Below are positions 16,709-26,223 of a DNA stretch of 64,000 nucleotides, one piece after another. The notes beneath the pieces are model-generated. The model had not been told where the DNA came from. It did not search any database and worked only from the letters and a program-made list of their open reading frames with translations. The number at the start of each line of letters is the position of its first letter. Position 1 is the stretch's first letter. A program made the translations under genes and the position numbers. Origin of the DNA: Chitinophagales bacterium 33-2 (GTDB taxonomy: Bacteria > Bacteroidota > Bacteroidia > Chitinophagales > Chitinophagaceae); the NCBI GenBank assembly GCA_002050435.1, contig MWYV01000044.1, forward strand, positions 1 to 64,000. Direction: 5' to 3'.

Positions 16709-18175
16709 TTATTGTTTTGCATCGATCAGCTCATACACTTTTTGCATTTTAAAATCTAAATTTCTGCGGATGGCCTCCACTGTTGGAAGCGAAAGAATAT
16801 CGGGGATAATGCCGGTGCCCTTTTTTTCATCTTTATCGATCACCAGGCGGAATAATGGGAGGCGAAATCTTACACGGCTGTTGGGAAGGGTTACATCAGG
16901 TATTAGCCATGCAGAATTCCCATACGCGCCACCACCGGTTTCTTCGCCAACCACTAAAACATTTTCCTGGTTCTTGAGTGTTTTCGTTACAAGAGTGGCC
17001 GCGGAAAAAGTATTTCCACCCGTTAGTATGAAAACCTGCCCGTCAAAATGATTCGTTTTTCTTGGCTTAAAATATTTGTTTTCATAATGACGGAAATGAT
17101 AGTTACCATTACCGGCTTTCCTTGTCATGAATAAATGAAACAACCGGCTTTGAAGATAATTTTCAATGTGCCGGGGGTAGCTGCTTTTATTTTTTATTGA
17201 ATAAATGCTATCCGCAATTTTAAATGGATGTTTGGCCACATAACGCGTGAGCAGGTTGGACAGCACTACATTTCCGCCGCCATTTCCACGGAGATCGATT
17301 ACGAGGTTTTGAATATTTTGTTTTTTTATTTCCTTAAAAGATTGTCGTAAGAATTTCCGGATCTTCATATTCCTGGTGAAGGAATTCACTTCAATTACAG
17401 CGAGGCTTCTTGCTGTATCCATCCTCATACTCCGTGTTGCATTCAATACCCTGCGCTTCCTTTCTTTTTTTGAGATCTTCGGTGCAGGAAGTCTTACGGC
17501 AGGCGTATCTGCCGAAGGGTTGTACACATCAATTATTGCAGATCGCTCGTTGCCTTCAATGTCAACAAAGCCAATCTTCATTTTGGATTTCAATCCATAG
17601 ATGTTTCCATAGAAATTGCGGAACGTGCCTCCATTGCTCAACACCTGGTATTTATGCGTGGTATTATATCCATCAGTTGAAAGATGACTGAAAAATGAAT
17701 CTACTATAGATTGAACGGGCCTGTTTTCTATACTTTTCAAAATAACCCCACGGGTTACCTGGCTGTCCTTCCGGTTCAGATTAAATGTTACCATTACCGT
17801 ATCAGGCCAGGCTTTCACACTTAGTGGAAGTGCAAAGGAGCGGGTGCGTTCTGCATAACTGCTGGCTTCTTTTGAAGGCCGCACACTGGTGTGTCCGCAA
17901 CGGATCTTCGAAACCACATAGCTCAATACATTTCTGAATTTATATTCCTGCATGGAGTCGCGGATCATGTTTTCGGCCTGCAGAAAATACAGGTCCATGC
18001 TATCTTTTGGGGTGTGCCAATACAAGCTGGGATGTGATTCTTCCAGGATGTTCCTGAACAAATGGAAATCTTCTTTGAGCTGTGTTTCGGAAAATTTATT
18101 TGCAGGATGATAGTTCCTGCTGGCAGTGCAGCCTGCAAGAATTGCAATGAATAAAATGAGAACAAGGTTTTTCAT
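16709..18175 (-). CDS. S41 family peptidase, lipoprotein
   Basis: This 488-residue C-terminal-processing-type serine protease has a lipoprotein signal (MKNLVLILFIAILAGC, Cys at residue 16), so it should be anchored in the envelope. The S41 core shows NLVIDLRGNGGGN, VFILTGGNTFSAATLV with the likely nucleophile Ser, GEETGGGAYGN and KGTGIIPDI. The N-terminal region is a helical S41 cap, and I see no clear PDZ domain. It follows thiL by nine bases and is probably the last gene of a suhB-thiL-S41 operon. The substrate is unknown. Confidence 0.87.
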   Translation of the reverse strand: MKNLVLILFIAILAGCTASRNYHPANKFSETQLKEDFHLFRNILEESHPSLYWHTPKDSMDLYFLQAENMIRDSMQEYKFRNVLSYVVSKIRCGHTSVRPSKEASSYAERTRSFALPLSVKAWPDTVMVTFNLNRKDSQVTRGVILKSIENRPVQSIVDSFFSHLSTDGYNTTHKYQVLSNGGTFRNFYGNIYGLKSKMKIGFVDIEGNERSAIIDVYNPSADTPAVRLPAPKISKKERKRRVLNATRSMRMDTARSLAVIEVNSFTRNMKIRKFLRQSFKEIKKQNIQNLVIDLRGNGGGNVVLSNLLTRYVAKHPFKIADSIYSIKNKSSYPRHIENYLQSRLFHLFMTRKAGNGNYHFRHYENKYFKPRKTNHFDGQVFILTGGNTFSAATLVTKTLKNQENVLVVGEETGGGAYGNSAWLIPDVTLPNSRVRFRLPLFRLVIDKDEKKGTGIIPDILSLPTVEAIRRNLDFKMQKVYELIDAKQ

Positions 18176-18184
18176 AGGTCACGG

Positions 18185-19210
18185 TCATTTGAATGCATTC
18201 CAGCCCTGGGCTGTTATGGGATGTTTATTGCCTCCCTTAGTATATATCTGCGATCCCGCTTCGTCATCGGTGATATAACCAATAACACTGATCATTTCTG
18301 TTGTTGTGATTTTTTCATAATCATCCTGCGCGATGGTGAACAATAATTCATAGTCTTCGCCACCGCTCAATGCACAAGCGGTTGGATCAAGATGAAATTT
18401 ATAAGCCGCTAGCCTGGAGGCTTCTGCTATCGGTATTTTTTCTTCATATAATACAGCACCGACCTTGCTTTGTTTGCACAGGTGCAGGATCTCGGAACTT
18501 AAACCATCACTTACATCAATCATAGAGGATGGAATGATCTCCTGTTGTGCCAGAAAATCAATAATGTCTTTTCTTGCTTCCGGTTTCAGAATTCTTCCGA
18601 CAACATATTTTTCTCCTTCAAGATCGGGCTGGATCTTTGGATTCTCCAGGAAGATCTGTTTTTCTCTTTCAAGTAAGGTCAGTCCGAGGTATGCGCCACC
18701 CAGGTCTCCGCTGACACAAAGAAGGTCGCCTTTTCTTGCACCATTTCTTTTTACATAGCGATCTGGTGTCACTTCACCTATGGCTGTACATGAAATAATA
18801 AATCCTTTTTGTGAGCTGGCTGTATCACCACCGATAAGATCAACTCCATATTTTTCACAGGCCGCATACACACCTTCGTAAAATTCATCAAGCGCTTCAA
18901 GACTGAAACGGTTGCTGAAAGCCAGTCCCAGCACCACTTGTGTGGGTGTGGCATTCATTGCATAAATATCACTGAGGTTTACCACGATGGATTTATATCC
19001 CAGGTGCCTGAGGGGAGTGTACATCAGGTCAAAATGCACACCTTCAATGAGCAGGTCATTTGTGATGACGGTTTGTTTTCCAAAATGGTCGATCACGGCT
19101 GCATCATCTCCCACACCAACAATAGTGCTGGCATTCTGGATCTCGATATTTTTTGTCAGGTGATCAATCAACCCGAACTCACCTAACGCTGCGATTTCTG
19201 TTCTTTCCAT
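18185..19210 (-). CDS. thiL: Thiamine-monophosphate kinase
   Basis: ThiL phosphorylates thiamine monophosphate to the active cofactor thiamine diphosphate. The 341-residue protein has the PurM-like fold markers: VGDDAAVI and TNDLLIEGVHFDL at the N terminus, VVNLSDIYAMNATP, the GGDTASS metal/ATP motif and MIDVSDGLSSE followed by ALSGGEDYELLF. Length is normal. It is sandwiched between the IMPase gene (11-base gap) and the S41 peptidase gene (nine-base gap), all on the minus strand. Confidence 0.95.
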   Translation of the reverse strand: MERTEIAALGEFGLIDHLTKNIEIQNASTIVGVGDDAAVIDHFGKQTVITNDLLIEGVHFDLMYTPLRHLGYKSIVVNLSDIYAMNATPTQVVLGLAFSNRFSLEALDEFYEGVYAACEKYGVDLIGGDTASSQKGFIISCTAIGEVTPDRYVKRNGARKGDLLCVSGDLGGAYLGLTLLEREKQIFLENPKIQPDLEGEKYVVGRILKPEARKDIIDFLAQQEIIPSSMIDVSDGLSSEILHLCKQSKVGAVLYEEKIPIAEASRLAAYKFHLDPTACALSGGEDYELLFTIAQDDYEKITTTEMISVIGYITDDEAGSQIYTKGGNKHPITAQGWNAFK

Positions 19211-19221
19211 TCACTTAATTA

Positions 19222-19995
19222 TTAAATTTCATTGCGCACCCACCTTCCCAGTTCATCATGTAAAACGCCATTGCTTGCAATAATGCCTGGCTGGTAAGGC
19301 GAATAGGGCTGTCCTTTCAAATCCGTTACCACCCCGCCTGCTTCTTCAACTAAAATAAAACCTGCGGCACTGTCCCATGCCTGCAGTTTGTGCTCAAAAA
19401 ACCCGTCAAACCTACCGCAGGCCACCCAGGCCAGGTCAATAGCTGCAGAACCAAGTCTTCTAACGGGAATGCCTTTCCTGATAAATCTTTCAAACACCTG
19501 CAAGGGCCCGTTGGGTTCATCAAGATAGGTATAAGGAAAACCCGTTACCAGGCAGGAGTTGATCACTTTTTCCTTTTTGCTTACCCTGATGGGTTTATCA
19601 TTCAGCGTGGCGCCCTTTCCCCTTTCAGCAATAAAAAATTCATTCATGAAAGGGTTATAAACGGCGCCCAGCACCATTTTGTTGTCATGTTCCACTGCAA
19701 TGGAAATGCAGCAAAGCGGGATGCCGTGGGCAAAGTTTACGGTGCCGTCAATTGGGTCGATGATCCATTTATAACGGGAGTCCTGGATCAGTTCACCACA
19801 CTCCTCACTTAATATCTGGTGTTCAGGAAAATTCTTTTGGATCACACTGATGATGGCAGCTTCTGAAGCATGGTCAGCCTCTGTTACCAGGTTATTGATG
19901 CCTTCTTTGTTGGAAACCTTGAAATCAAGGTCTTTGAACCGGAGCATTTCACTGGCTGCGGCATTGGCGGCTTCTATAAGGGTGCGTTTGAGCAT
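19222..19995 (-). CDS. Inositol monophosphatase family protein (SuhB-like)
   Basis: This 257-residue Mg2+-dependent phosphatase carries the two IMPase signatures: WIDPIDGTVNFAHG (metal site 1) and WDSAAGFILVEEAGG (metal site 2). The upstream EADHASE and LSEECGE segments supply further metal ligands. The start at ATG 19995 (MLKRTLIEAAN) is supported by an exact TATATTTG promoter element three bases upstream; a longer frame to 20034 would read through that element. It heads the operon with thiL and the S41 gene. Inositol-1-phosphate is the family substrate; related members act on other sugar phosphates or on 3'-phosphoadenosine compounds. Confidence 0.9.
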   Translation of the reverse strand: MLKRTLIEAANAAASEMLRFKDLDFKVSNKEGINNLVTEADHASEAAIISVIQKNFPEHQILSEECGELIQDSRYKWIIDPIDGTVNFAHGIPLCCISIAVEHDNKMVLGAVYNPFMNEFFIAERGKGATLNDKPIRVSKKEKVINSCLVTGFPYTYLDEPNGPLQVFERFIRKGIPVRRLGSAAIDLAWVACGRFDGFFEHKLQAWDSAAGFILVEEAGGVVTDLKGQPYSPYQPGIIASNGVLHDELGRWVRNEI

Positions 19996-19998
19996 GTG

Positions 19999-20006
19999 CA
20001 AATATA
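19999..20006 (-). promoter_or_regulatory. -7 element (TATATTTG) of the IMPase operon
   Basis: An exact TAnnTTTG match on the minus strand ends three bases before the ATG at 19995. A minus-strand TTTG at 20032-20035 is a possible -33 box, though the spacer of 25 is long. Confidence 0.5.
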
Positions 20007-20095
20007 AACTTCTCCCACCACGACATTGAAACAAAGGATCTTACTCGGTATTTGACGAGAACACCCGAAAAACGAGAAATTTAAATTCCATTCCT

Positions 20096-20103
20096 TAGGT
20101 TTG
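20096..20103 (+). promoter_or_regulatory. -7 element (TAGGTTTG) of the glycosyltransferase gene
   Basis: An exact TAnnTTTG match lies 19 bases before the TTG start at 20123 and points away from the IMPase promoter, so the 127-base gap is a divergent promoter region. Confidence 0.45.
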
Positions 20104-20122
20104 TCCAAAGACCAAATTTCCA

Positions 20123-22063
20123 TTGACAGTCTCCATTATTATAGTTAATTATAATGTGCGATATTTCCTTGAACAATGCCTTTATGCAATTAGACAGGCA
20201 GCAGGCGGAGTGAATGTGGAAACAATTGTAGTGGACAATCATTCCGCTGACGGCAGTATTGAATACCTGAAGCCGAAATTTCCCGAAGTAAATTTTATTT
20301 CAAATGATAGCAATACGGGCTTTGGAAGCGCCTGTAATAAGGGATTGGGTGTAGCAAATGGCGATTGCATTCTTTTCCTGAACCCCGACACCATTATAGC
20401 TGAAGATACGCTTGCCTCCTGCACCCGGTTTTTTCTGAAACACCCGGAATGTGGTGCGCTTGGTGTAAAGATGATCGATGGTTCGGGGAAGTTTTTAAGA
20501 GAATCAAAAAGATCTTTTCCTTCGCCTGCTACCTCACTTTATAAACTGTCTGGCCTCGCCAGGATCTTTCCCACCTCCAAAGTTTTTGGAAGATACCACC
20601 TGGGTCATCTGGATCCCAATGAAAATCACGAAGCCGATGTATTGGCCGGCGCCTTTATGATGATTCGAAAAGAGGTGCTGGAAAAGGTTGGTGGATTTGA
20701 CGAAACCTTTTTTATGTACGGCGAGGATGTGGATCTTAGTTACCGGATATTAAAAGCCGGGTATCAAAATTATTACCTCGCGGACACCACCATCATTCAT
20801 TTTAAAGGGGAGAGCACAAAAAGAGGCAGCCTGAATTATGTGCGGATGTTTTACCAGGCCATGAGCCTTTTTGTAAAAAAACATTATGGCGGAACGAAGG
20901 CCGGGATATTTACAGCATCCATTCAACTGGCGATCTGGATGCGCGCGAGCATAACCGCCCTTGGAAAATTTATCAGGTGGATCGGCCTTCCGGCGATCGA
21001 TGCCTTACTCATTCTTTTTTCATTCTGGATGATCAAAGAACTTTGGATGCATTATGTGCGTCCAGACAGAATACTTCCCGACAGGCTACTGAATATTTCT
21101 TTTCCTTCATTTACATTGATCTATTTAACCGTGGCCTATTATGCCGGCTTGTACGACAGGTATTATAAGATCAGTAATTTAATTCGCTCAACATTTATTG
21201 CTACGCTGGTATTGCTTGCTTTGTATGCATTGTTGCCCGAAACCTATCGTTTCTCACGAGGAATTGTTGTTTTTGGCGCGCTGGGTGCCTTTGTTTTCAT
21301 TGGAGTGTTCCGGTGGTTGCTGGTTAAAGCTTCCGTGTTAAAGGAACCTGCAGAAAAACACAGCCGGCCCTATATCCTGGTGGCCGCTTCTGAAGAAGAA
21401 TATCAAACTATTCTGCAATTTTTACAACAAAGGGGAGTTGCAAAAAAAATTATTGGCAGAGTAGCAAAGCACCAGGAGTCAGCACAACATATTATTGGTT
21501 TAAATGAACTTCAGCAATCAGCAAAGGCACTTGATGCAAAAGAGATCATTTTTTGTTCAGGGCAATTATCAAATAAAGAGATTATTGGGCAGGTAGCGTC
21601 TTTGAATGGCAAATTAAAATGTCGCTTTCATGCTGTGGGAAGTTCTGGAATTGTTGGAAGTGATGCAAGTACCTCAAGCGGTGAGATCCTGGCAGGTGAA
21701 AAATTTAACCTGGATCTTGCGTCAGGCAGGCGTTTGAAAAGACTTATAGATTTTTCTACTGCATTCTTTTTTCTTTTGACCTTTCCGGTACATTTTTTAG
21801 GAGTAAAAAAGCCATTACGCTTTTTTAAGAATTGCCTGGATATACTAAGAGGAAAAAAAACATGGGTGGGATATTTTGAATATAACAGGAGGCTTCCATT
21901 TATAAGACCAGGTGTAATTGGTGCAAATGGTTTGTTGTTGAACAGGGAACAGTTGGTACCGGTGGAGGGGTTAAAAATGATCGATCATTATTATGCGCTG
22001 AACTATGAAACATTGCAGGATGTCCGCATCATCTTTGACCGCTACAGATATCTGGGAAGTTAA
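20123..22063 (+). CDS. GT2 glycosyltransferase fused to a degenerate polyprenyl sugar-transferase-like module
   Basis: Residues 1-250 are a family 2 glycosyltransferase of the rhamnosyltransferase type ([26 protein letters not shown] and [13 protein letters not shown]). It is followed by four to five membrane helices and a Rossmann-like region ([17 protein letters not shown]). The end, [17 protein letters not shown] and then a hydrophobic hairpin, recalls polyprenyl-phosphate sugar-1-phosphate transferases. The usual catalytic KFRSM-type motif is absent, so this part is probably inactive or scaffolding. The start is a TTG at 20123; no ATG fits the strand [11 protein letters not shown]. It likely builds a surface polysaccharide at the inner membrane. 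The GH3 gene follows after 32 bases. Confidence 0.85.
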   Translation: MTVSIIIVNYNVRYFLEQCLYAIRQAAGGVNVETIVVDNHSADGSIEYLKPKFPEVNFISNDSNTGFGSACNKGLGVANGDCILFLNPDTIIAEDTLASCTRFFLKHPECGALGVKMIDGSGKFLRESKRSFPSPATSLYKLSGLARIFPTSKVFGRYHLGHLDPNENHEADVLAGAFMMIRKEVLEKVGGFDETFFMYGEDVDLSYRILKAGYQNYYLADTTIIHFKGESTKRGSLNYVRMFYQAMSLFVKKHYGGTKAGIFTASIQLAIWMRASITALGKFIRWIGLPAIDALLILFSFWMIKELWMHYVRPDRILPDRLLNISFPSFTLIYLTVAYYAGLYDRYYKISNLIRSTFIATLVLLALYALLPETYRFSRGIVVFGALGAFVFIGVFRWLLVKASVLKEPAEKHSRPYILVAASEEEYQTILQFLQQRGVAKKIIGRVAKHQESAQHIIGLNELQQSAKALDAKEIIFCSGQLSNKEIIGQVASLNGKLKCRFHAVGSSGIVGSDASTSSGEILAGEKFNLDLASGRRLKRLIDFSTAFFFLLTFPVHFLGVKKPLRFFKNCLDILRGKKTWVGYFEYNRRLPFIRPGVIGANGLLLNREQLVPVEGLKMIDHYYALNYETLQDVRIIFDRYRYLGS

Positions 22064-22095
22064 GATGCAGCGCACTAACTTTAAACAAAGAGAAC

Positions 22096-23625
22096 ATGGC
22101 AAGGATCATCGATATTAAAATACCAAAGGCGATCGCATCGGCACTTCGCCTGCCCGAGAATGATCCCAGGCGACAGCAGTTAAGGGTTTTGAAAAAACTG
22201 CTGAAGCGTGCCCGATTTACCGAGTTTGGGCAGCATTATGAATTTGACAAGGTGTTGTTGAACCCCGATATCCCTAAAACATTTCAACAAAAAGTACCTG
22301 TACACGACTATAATAAGATCTATGAAGAATGGTGGAAGAAAACACTGCAGGGCGTTTCCGACGTAGCCTGGCCTGGTAAAATCAAATACTATGCTTTAAG
22401 TTCCGGCACTTCAGAGTCGGCAAGTAAATACATTCCCGTAACGCGCGATATGCTCCGGAGTAATAAGATCAATTATCTCCGGCAACTGGTTTCTGTTTTT
22501 GGGTATGAACATCTTCCCAGGAATGCAATAACCAAAGGATTCCTGATGCTGGGTGGTGCCACTGATCTTCAGAAAGGAGAAGCCGGGTGGTTTGCGGGTG
22601 ACCTGAGCGGCATACTGGCAAAAAACCGCCCTTTCTGGTTCCAGACTTTTTACCAACCCGGTGGACGTATTGCAAGAATCAAAGACTGGAATGAAAAGCT
22701 GCACGAAATTGTTGAAAAAGCACCCGACTGGGATATCGGATATATTGTTGGCGTTCCTGCCTGGTGCCAGATGTGTATGGAAATGATCATTGAACATTAC
22801 AAAGTAAAAACCATCCACGACATCTGGCCAAACCTGGGATTTTTTGTTCATGGCGGTGTAGCATTTGAGCCGTATAAAAAAGGATTTGAAAAGCTGCTGG
22901 CCAAACCTATCGTATATATTGAAAATTATCTTTCAAGTGAAGGTTTCATCGGTTATAAGGATCGTGAAAATGCAAAAGGCATGCGCCTGATCCTGAACAA
23001 TAATATTTTCATGGAATTTGTGCCATTTGATGATAAGAATTTTGACAGTGAAGGCAAAATGATTGATCGTCCTGAAGCGTTCCTCATTGATGAAGTGGAA
23101 ACGGGTAAAGATTATGCCCTGCTCATGAGCACCAATGCAGGCGCCTGGCGTTACCTGATTGGAGATACCTTAAAATTTGTAGATCTTCAACGATCTGAAG
23201 TGGTGATCACCGGCAGAACAAAACATTTTATAAGCCTGGTAGGCGAGCACCTGAGCGTGGAAAACATGAACAGGGCGGTGCAGTTGGTTAGCGATGATCT
23301 GAATATTTCCATTCCGGAATTCACGGTGGTAGGCTTTCCTTATGAAAATCTTTTTGCGCATAAATGGTTTGTTGCCTGTAACGATGAAGTAGATCCCGAA
23401 TTGCTGATCAGTAAAATTGACCGGCATCTTTGCGAATTGAATGATGATTACGCAGTTGAAAGAGGCAGTGCTTTGAAAAAGATCCTGATTCAGAAATTAC
23501 CTGAACATGCATTTCTAAAATTTATGGAACAAAAAGGGAAACTGGGAAGCCAGCATAAATTTCCCAGGGTGTTAAAAGGAAAGATTCTTGAGGAATGGAA
23601 TGCTTTTCTGCTAACGCAAAACTAG
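22096..23625 (+). CDS. GH3 auxin-responsive promoter family protein (acyl-adenylating enzyme)
   Basis: This 509-residue protein belongs to the GH3 family of the ANL adenylating superfamily. Plant members join amino acids to jasmonate or auxin; bacterial members are of unknown substrate. The ATP-binding motif reads YALSSGTSESASKYIPVT, with the later YLSSEGFIG and GAWRYLIGDTLKF segments and the hinge-region VEITGRTKHF-like VVITGRTKHFISLVGEHLS. It is a soluble protein of normal length. It follows the glycosyltransferase by 32 bases and precedes the LysE exporter by 46, so all may share a transcript. A -7-like TAACTTTA lies in the short gap upstream. Confidence 0.9.
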   Translation: MARIIDIKIPKAIASALRLPENDPRRQQLRVLKKLLKRARFTEFGQHYEFDKVLLNPDIPKTFQQKVPVHDYNKIYEEWWKKTLQGVSDVAWPGKIKYYALSSGTSESASKYIPVTRDMLRSNKINYLRQLVSVFGYEHLPRNAITKGFLMLGGATDLQKGEAGWFAGDLSGILAKNRPFWFQTFYQPGGRIARIKDWNEKLHEIVEKAPDWDIGYIVGVPAWCQMCMEMIIEHYKVKTIHDIWPNLGFFVHGGVAFEPYKKGFEKLLAKPIVYIENYLSSEGFIGYKDRENAKGMRLILNNNIFMEFVPFDDKNFDSEGKMIDRPEAFLIDEVETGKDYALLMSTNAGAWRYLIGDTLKFVDLQRSEVVITGRTKHFISLVGEHLSVENMNRAVQLVSDDLNISIPEFTVVGFPYENLFAHKWFVACNDEVDPELLISKIDRHLCELNDDYAVERGSALKKILIQKLPEHAFLKFMEQKGKLGSQHKFPRVLKGKILEEWNAFLLTQN

Positions 23626-23671
23626 TATATTAATAATTTTTAAAACGAGGTGCTCTATTTTAATCCTCAGG

Positions 23672-24283
23672 ATGATCGACTCTATTTTAAAAGGAATCAC
23701 GTTAGGATTGTTGCTTGCTATTTCCGTAGGCCCTATCGTTTTTACTGTAATCAAGCAAAGCCTTAATAACGGAAGAGCTGGCGGCATGGCCTTTATTGCA
23801 GGCATTGCTTTCAGTGATGTATTGCTGGTGCTATTAAGCAATCTTTTTACAGGGTTGTTTGAAACTTTGAACACACATAAAAAAACCCTTGCCATTGTTG
23901 CCAGTATTTTTCTGATCCTTGTTGGCATCTATTACCTGTTCTTTAAAAAAGCCAAAGTAAATCTGGAAGGTGAAGCGGAATACGTATTCCGAACAAGAGA
24001 TTATGTCAAGATCTTTATCATGGGGTTCTTCATCAATCTTTTCAACCCGGGCATTATCATTTTCTGGATCACTACTGCCACTACCTTTATTGGCGAAAGC
24101 CTTCAGAACCGCGTGGTGATCTTTTCTCTGGCTTTATTCATTGCATTGGTAGCAGACATTGTTAAAGTGGTACTTGCAGATAAGATCCGTAAAAAACTTA
24201 CGTTGAAAAACATCCACCGGATCAACCGGATCAACGGAGGAATTTTAATTGGTTTTGGTATAGGCATTATCCTTCTTCAATGA
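23672..24283 (+). CDS. LysE family amino acid exporter
   Basis: This 203-residue inner membrane protein has six predicted helices and the LysE/RhtB signature near the N terminus (GLLLAISVGPIVFTVIKQSL, with the GP pair). A basic cytoplasmic loop separates helices 3 and 4, as usual. The family exports amino acids or related metabolites; the substrate is not readable. Its stop overlaps the next ATG in ATGA, so it is translationally coupled to mtgA. Neighbouring GH3 could in principle make an amino-acid conjugate for export, but that is speculation. Confidence 0.88.
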   Translation: MIDSILKGITLGLLLAISVGPIVFTVIKQSLNNGRAGGMAFIAGIAFSDVLLVLLSNLFTGLFETLNTHKKTLAIVASIFLILVGIYYLFFKKAKVNLEGEAEYVFRTRDYVKIFIMGFFINLFNPGIIIFWITTATTFIGESLQNRVVIFSLALFIALVADIVKVVLADKIRKKLTLKNIHRINRINGGILIGFGIGIILLQ

Positions 24284-25008
24284 ATAAAAAGCAAATAAGA
24301 AATAAGAGAACGGTGTGGGGATGGATCAAAAGGATCTTCCTCTTTTTATTCCTGTTGCAGCTGTTTTATCTCATCGCCCTCAAGTGGATCGATCCGCCCA
24401 TCACCCTCACACAACTCAGTAGCTGGATCAGTGGGGATGGTTTGAAAAGAGATTATGTTGATGATGATAAAATTTCCTATCACATGAAGCTGGCCGTTAT
24501 TGCTTCGGAAGACCAGATTTTTATTGATCATGGTGGTTTTGACTGGAAAAGCATTGAAAAGGCGATCAGGTATAATGAAAAAAAACCAGGTAGAATGCGC
24601 GGAGGAAGTACCATCAGCCAGCAGGTTGCAAAAAATGTTTTCCTATGGCAGGGCCGTGATTTTATCCGTAAAGGACTGGAAGTATATTTTACAAAAATGA
24701 TTGAATGGATCTGGGGTAAGAAAAGGATCCTGGAAGTGTACCTCAACGTTATTGAAATGGGAAGAGGGATCTATGGATCAGAAGCGGCCGCCCAGGCCTA
24801 TTTTAATAAGCCTGCCAAAAACCTTACAAGAAAAGAAGCCGCAATGGTTGCCGCCTGTTTGCCCAACCCCAAAAAATATACAGTAAAACCGCTGCATTCC
24901 TATATTAAAGTGCGCACACCCTGGATCATGCGGCAGATGGGTAATCTTGAAGGCGATAAAGATATTCTGGATGTGATTCGTCCCAAAATTCAGCCGGCTA
25001 AGAAATGA
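24280..25008 (+). CDS. mtgA: Monofunctional peptidoglycan transglycosylase
   Basis: MtgA polymerises lipid II into glycan strands at the outer face of the inner membrane. The 242-residue GT51 protein has one N-terminal membrane helix (after a basic start) and the family motifs EDQIFIDHGGFDW (catalytic Glu), RGGSTISQQVAKN, KRILEVYLNVIEMG and GIYGSEAAAQAYF. No transpeptidase domain follows, which fits MtgA rather than a class A penicillin-binding protein. It overlaps the LysE gene by four bases and meets the kinase gene tail to tail with a 19-base overlap. Confidence 0.95.
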   Translation: MNKKQIRNKRTVWGWIKRIFLFLFLLQLFYLIALKWIDPPITLTQLSSWISGDGLKRDYVDDDKISYHMKLAVIASEDQIFIDHGGFDWKSIEKAIRYNEKKPGRMRGGSTISQQVAKNVFLWQGRDFIRKGLEVYFTKMIEWIWGKKRILEVYLNVIEMGRGIYGSEAAAQAYFNKPAKNLTRKEAAMVAACLPNPKKYTVKPLHSYIKVRTPWIMRQMGNLEGDKDILDVIRPKIQPAKK

Positions 25009-25523
25009 TCAATGGCCCGAATGGCTGTCTGTAATCTTTCATTTTCTTTTCCTGAAATTTCTGCCCATTCTGTTCCGTCATTAATTAAAAGATCCCGGTA
25101 CATCTTGTATAGTTGCTCCCGGAAAACCGGGTCCGGATATTCGCGTAGTTCATCGGCTGTCCAGGGAAGATCGGTTTTGCACAGCAGGTAAAGATCATAA
25201 GGGCGCCTGGCAATTTCATCCAAAATCCATTTGTGGCACTGACCGAAAGCCACTTCGCACCAGACTTTCACCACATATAAATTGGTATCAATAATATAAA
25301 GACCATTTTTTGCTTTTGTTTGATAGTTCTCTTCAAGCTCCACCTGTCCTTTTGCGATGTGTAACAGGTCCTGGTAATCATAACTTTTACCATTCTTTAA
25401 TAAATATGCTCTTGCAAACTCCGGGCACCAGCACGTGGCATAGTGATCGGCCAGTTGCTGGCTGATCGTGCTTTTTCCAGTTGATTCCGGACCGATCACA
25501 ACAATTTTTTTAGGAGCTTCCAT
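24990..25523 (-). CDS. NadR-type nicotinamide riboside kinase / AAA ATPase
   Basis: This 177-residue protein matches the C-terminal kinase domain of NadR, which phosphorylates nicotinamide riboside to NMN. It has the Walker A loop GPESTGKST, the WCPEFARAYL segment and the DTNLYVVKVW region that are typical of this branch. No repressor or adenylyltransferase domain is present. The gene overlaps the 3' end of pnuC by 14 bases, so uptake and phosphorylation of nicotinamide riboside are encoded together. Its own 3' end overlaps mtgA by 19 bases on the other strand. Confidence 0.87.
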   Translation of the reverse strand: MEAPKKIVVIGPESTGKSTISQQLADHYATCWCPEFARAYLLKNGKSYDYQDLLHIAKGQVELEENYQTKAKNGLYIIDTNLYVVKVWCEVAFGQCHKWILDEIARRPYDLYLLCKTDLPWTADELREYPDPVFREQLYKMYRDLLINDGTEWAEISGKENERLQTAIRAIDHFLAG

Positions 25524-26136
25524 GCCGCTTTGCTTTTTGCTTCCATGCCATCAGTCCTGCTACAGCCAGGATAAGCAGGATAAAATAATAAACACTTGTA
25601 AGTACATAATCCTTTATAAAATATAGGGGAATAGCAGTAATGTTTGTGATGATCCACCAGTACCAGCTTTCTACTTTTTTCCTGGCCATGAGCCACATGC
25701 CTGTAAAGGCTGCAGCAGAGGCAAAGGCATCAAGACCAGGAATTGTATTGGCATAAAACACGGTTTTTAAATAAGTAAGCGCAAAATAAATGGAAATGTA
25801 AAAGAAAAGAAAGAAAAGGAGCTGGTGCACCCATTCTTTTCCGGTACTGAAGGTGATACGGAGCACCTTTTCATTTTTTACATTTCTGCGCGACCATAAT
25901 ATCCATCCGTAAATACTCATGATGGTATAGTAAAAATTGACACTTGCTTCACCAAACAATGCGCCATCTACGCTTATAAAAACGTAGGCAATAGTATTCA
26001 CCAGCCCTACCGGAAAGACCAGGATATTTTCTTTTTTTGAAAACCATACACTGATGATGCCTGCAACAACCGCAATATATTCAAGAGGTGAAGTGTTTTG
26101 TAAATTATCAATAAAGCGAAGAAGAACTTCCTGCAT
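25510..26136 (-). CDS. pnuC: Nicotinamide riboside transporter PnuC
   Basis: This 208-residue inner membrane protein has seven predicted helices and the PnuC signatures: WFSKKENILVFPVGLVNT near helix 2, the YGWILW segment and the C-terminal WYWWIITNITAIPLYFIKDY. It imports nicotinamide riboside by facilitated diffusion, trapped by the kinase encoded next to it. I take the ATG at 26136; a GTG two codons upstream is possible. An exact TAGGTTTG promoter element ends five bases upstream. Confidence 0.93.
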   Translation of the reverse strand: MQEVLLRFIDNLQNTSPLEYIAVVAGIISVWFSKKENILVFPVGLVNTIAYVFISVDGALFGEASVNFYYTIMSIYGWILWSRRNVKNEKVLRITFSTGKEWVHQLLFFLFFYISIYFALTYLKTVFYANTIPGLDAFASAAAFTGMWLMARKKVESWYWWIITNITAIPLYFIKDYVLTSVYYFILLILAVAGLMAWKQKAKRHGSS

Positions 26137-26141
26137 GTTCA

Positions 26142-26149
26142 CAAACCTA
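26142..26149 (-). promoter_or_regulatory. -7 element (TAGGTTTG) of the pnuC operon
   Basis: An exact TAnnTTTG match on the minus strand ends five bases before the ATG of pnuC. Confidence 0.45.
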
Positions 26150-26172
26150 AAATATTAAGCTTACTTGCGCAC

Positions 26173-26199
26173 AAAAAAAAGACACCATAAAGGCGCCTT
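26173..26199 (-). terminator. Terminator after the NfuA-like gene
   Basis: On the minus strand a stem GGCGCC/GGTGTC (two G-T pairs, extended by AA/TT) with a short loop is followed by eight T. It separates the NfuA-like gene from pnuC. Confidence 0.65.
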
Positions 26200-26223
26200 C
26201 TTTTCTATTCACCAAACTTATAA

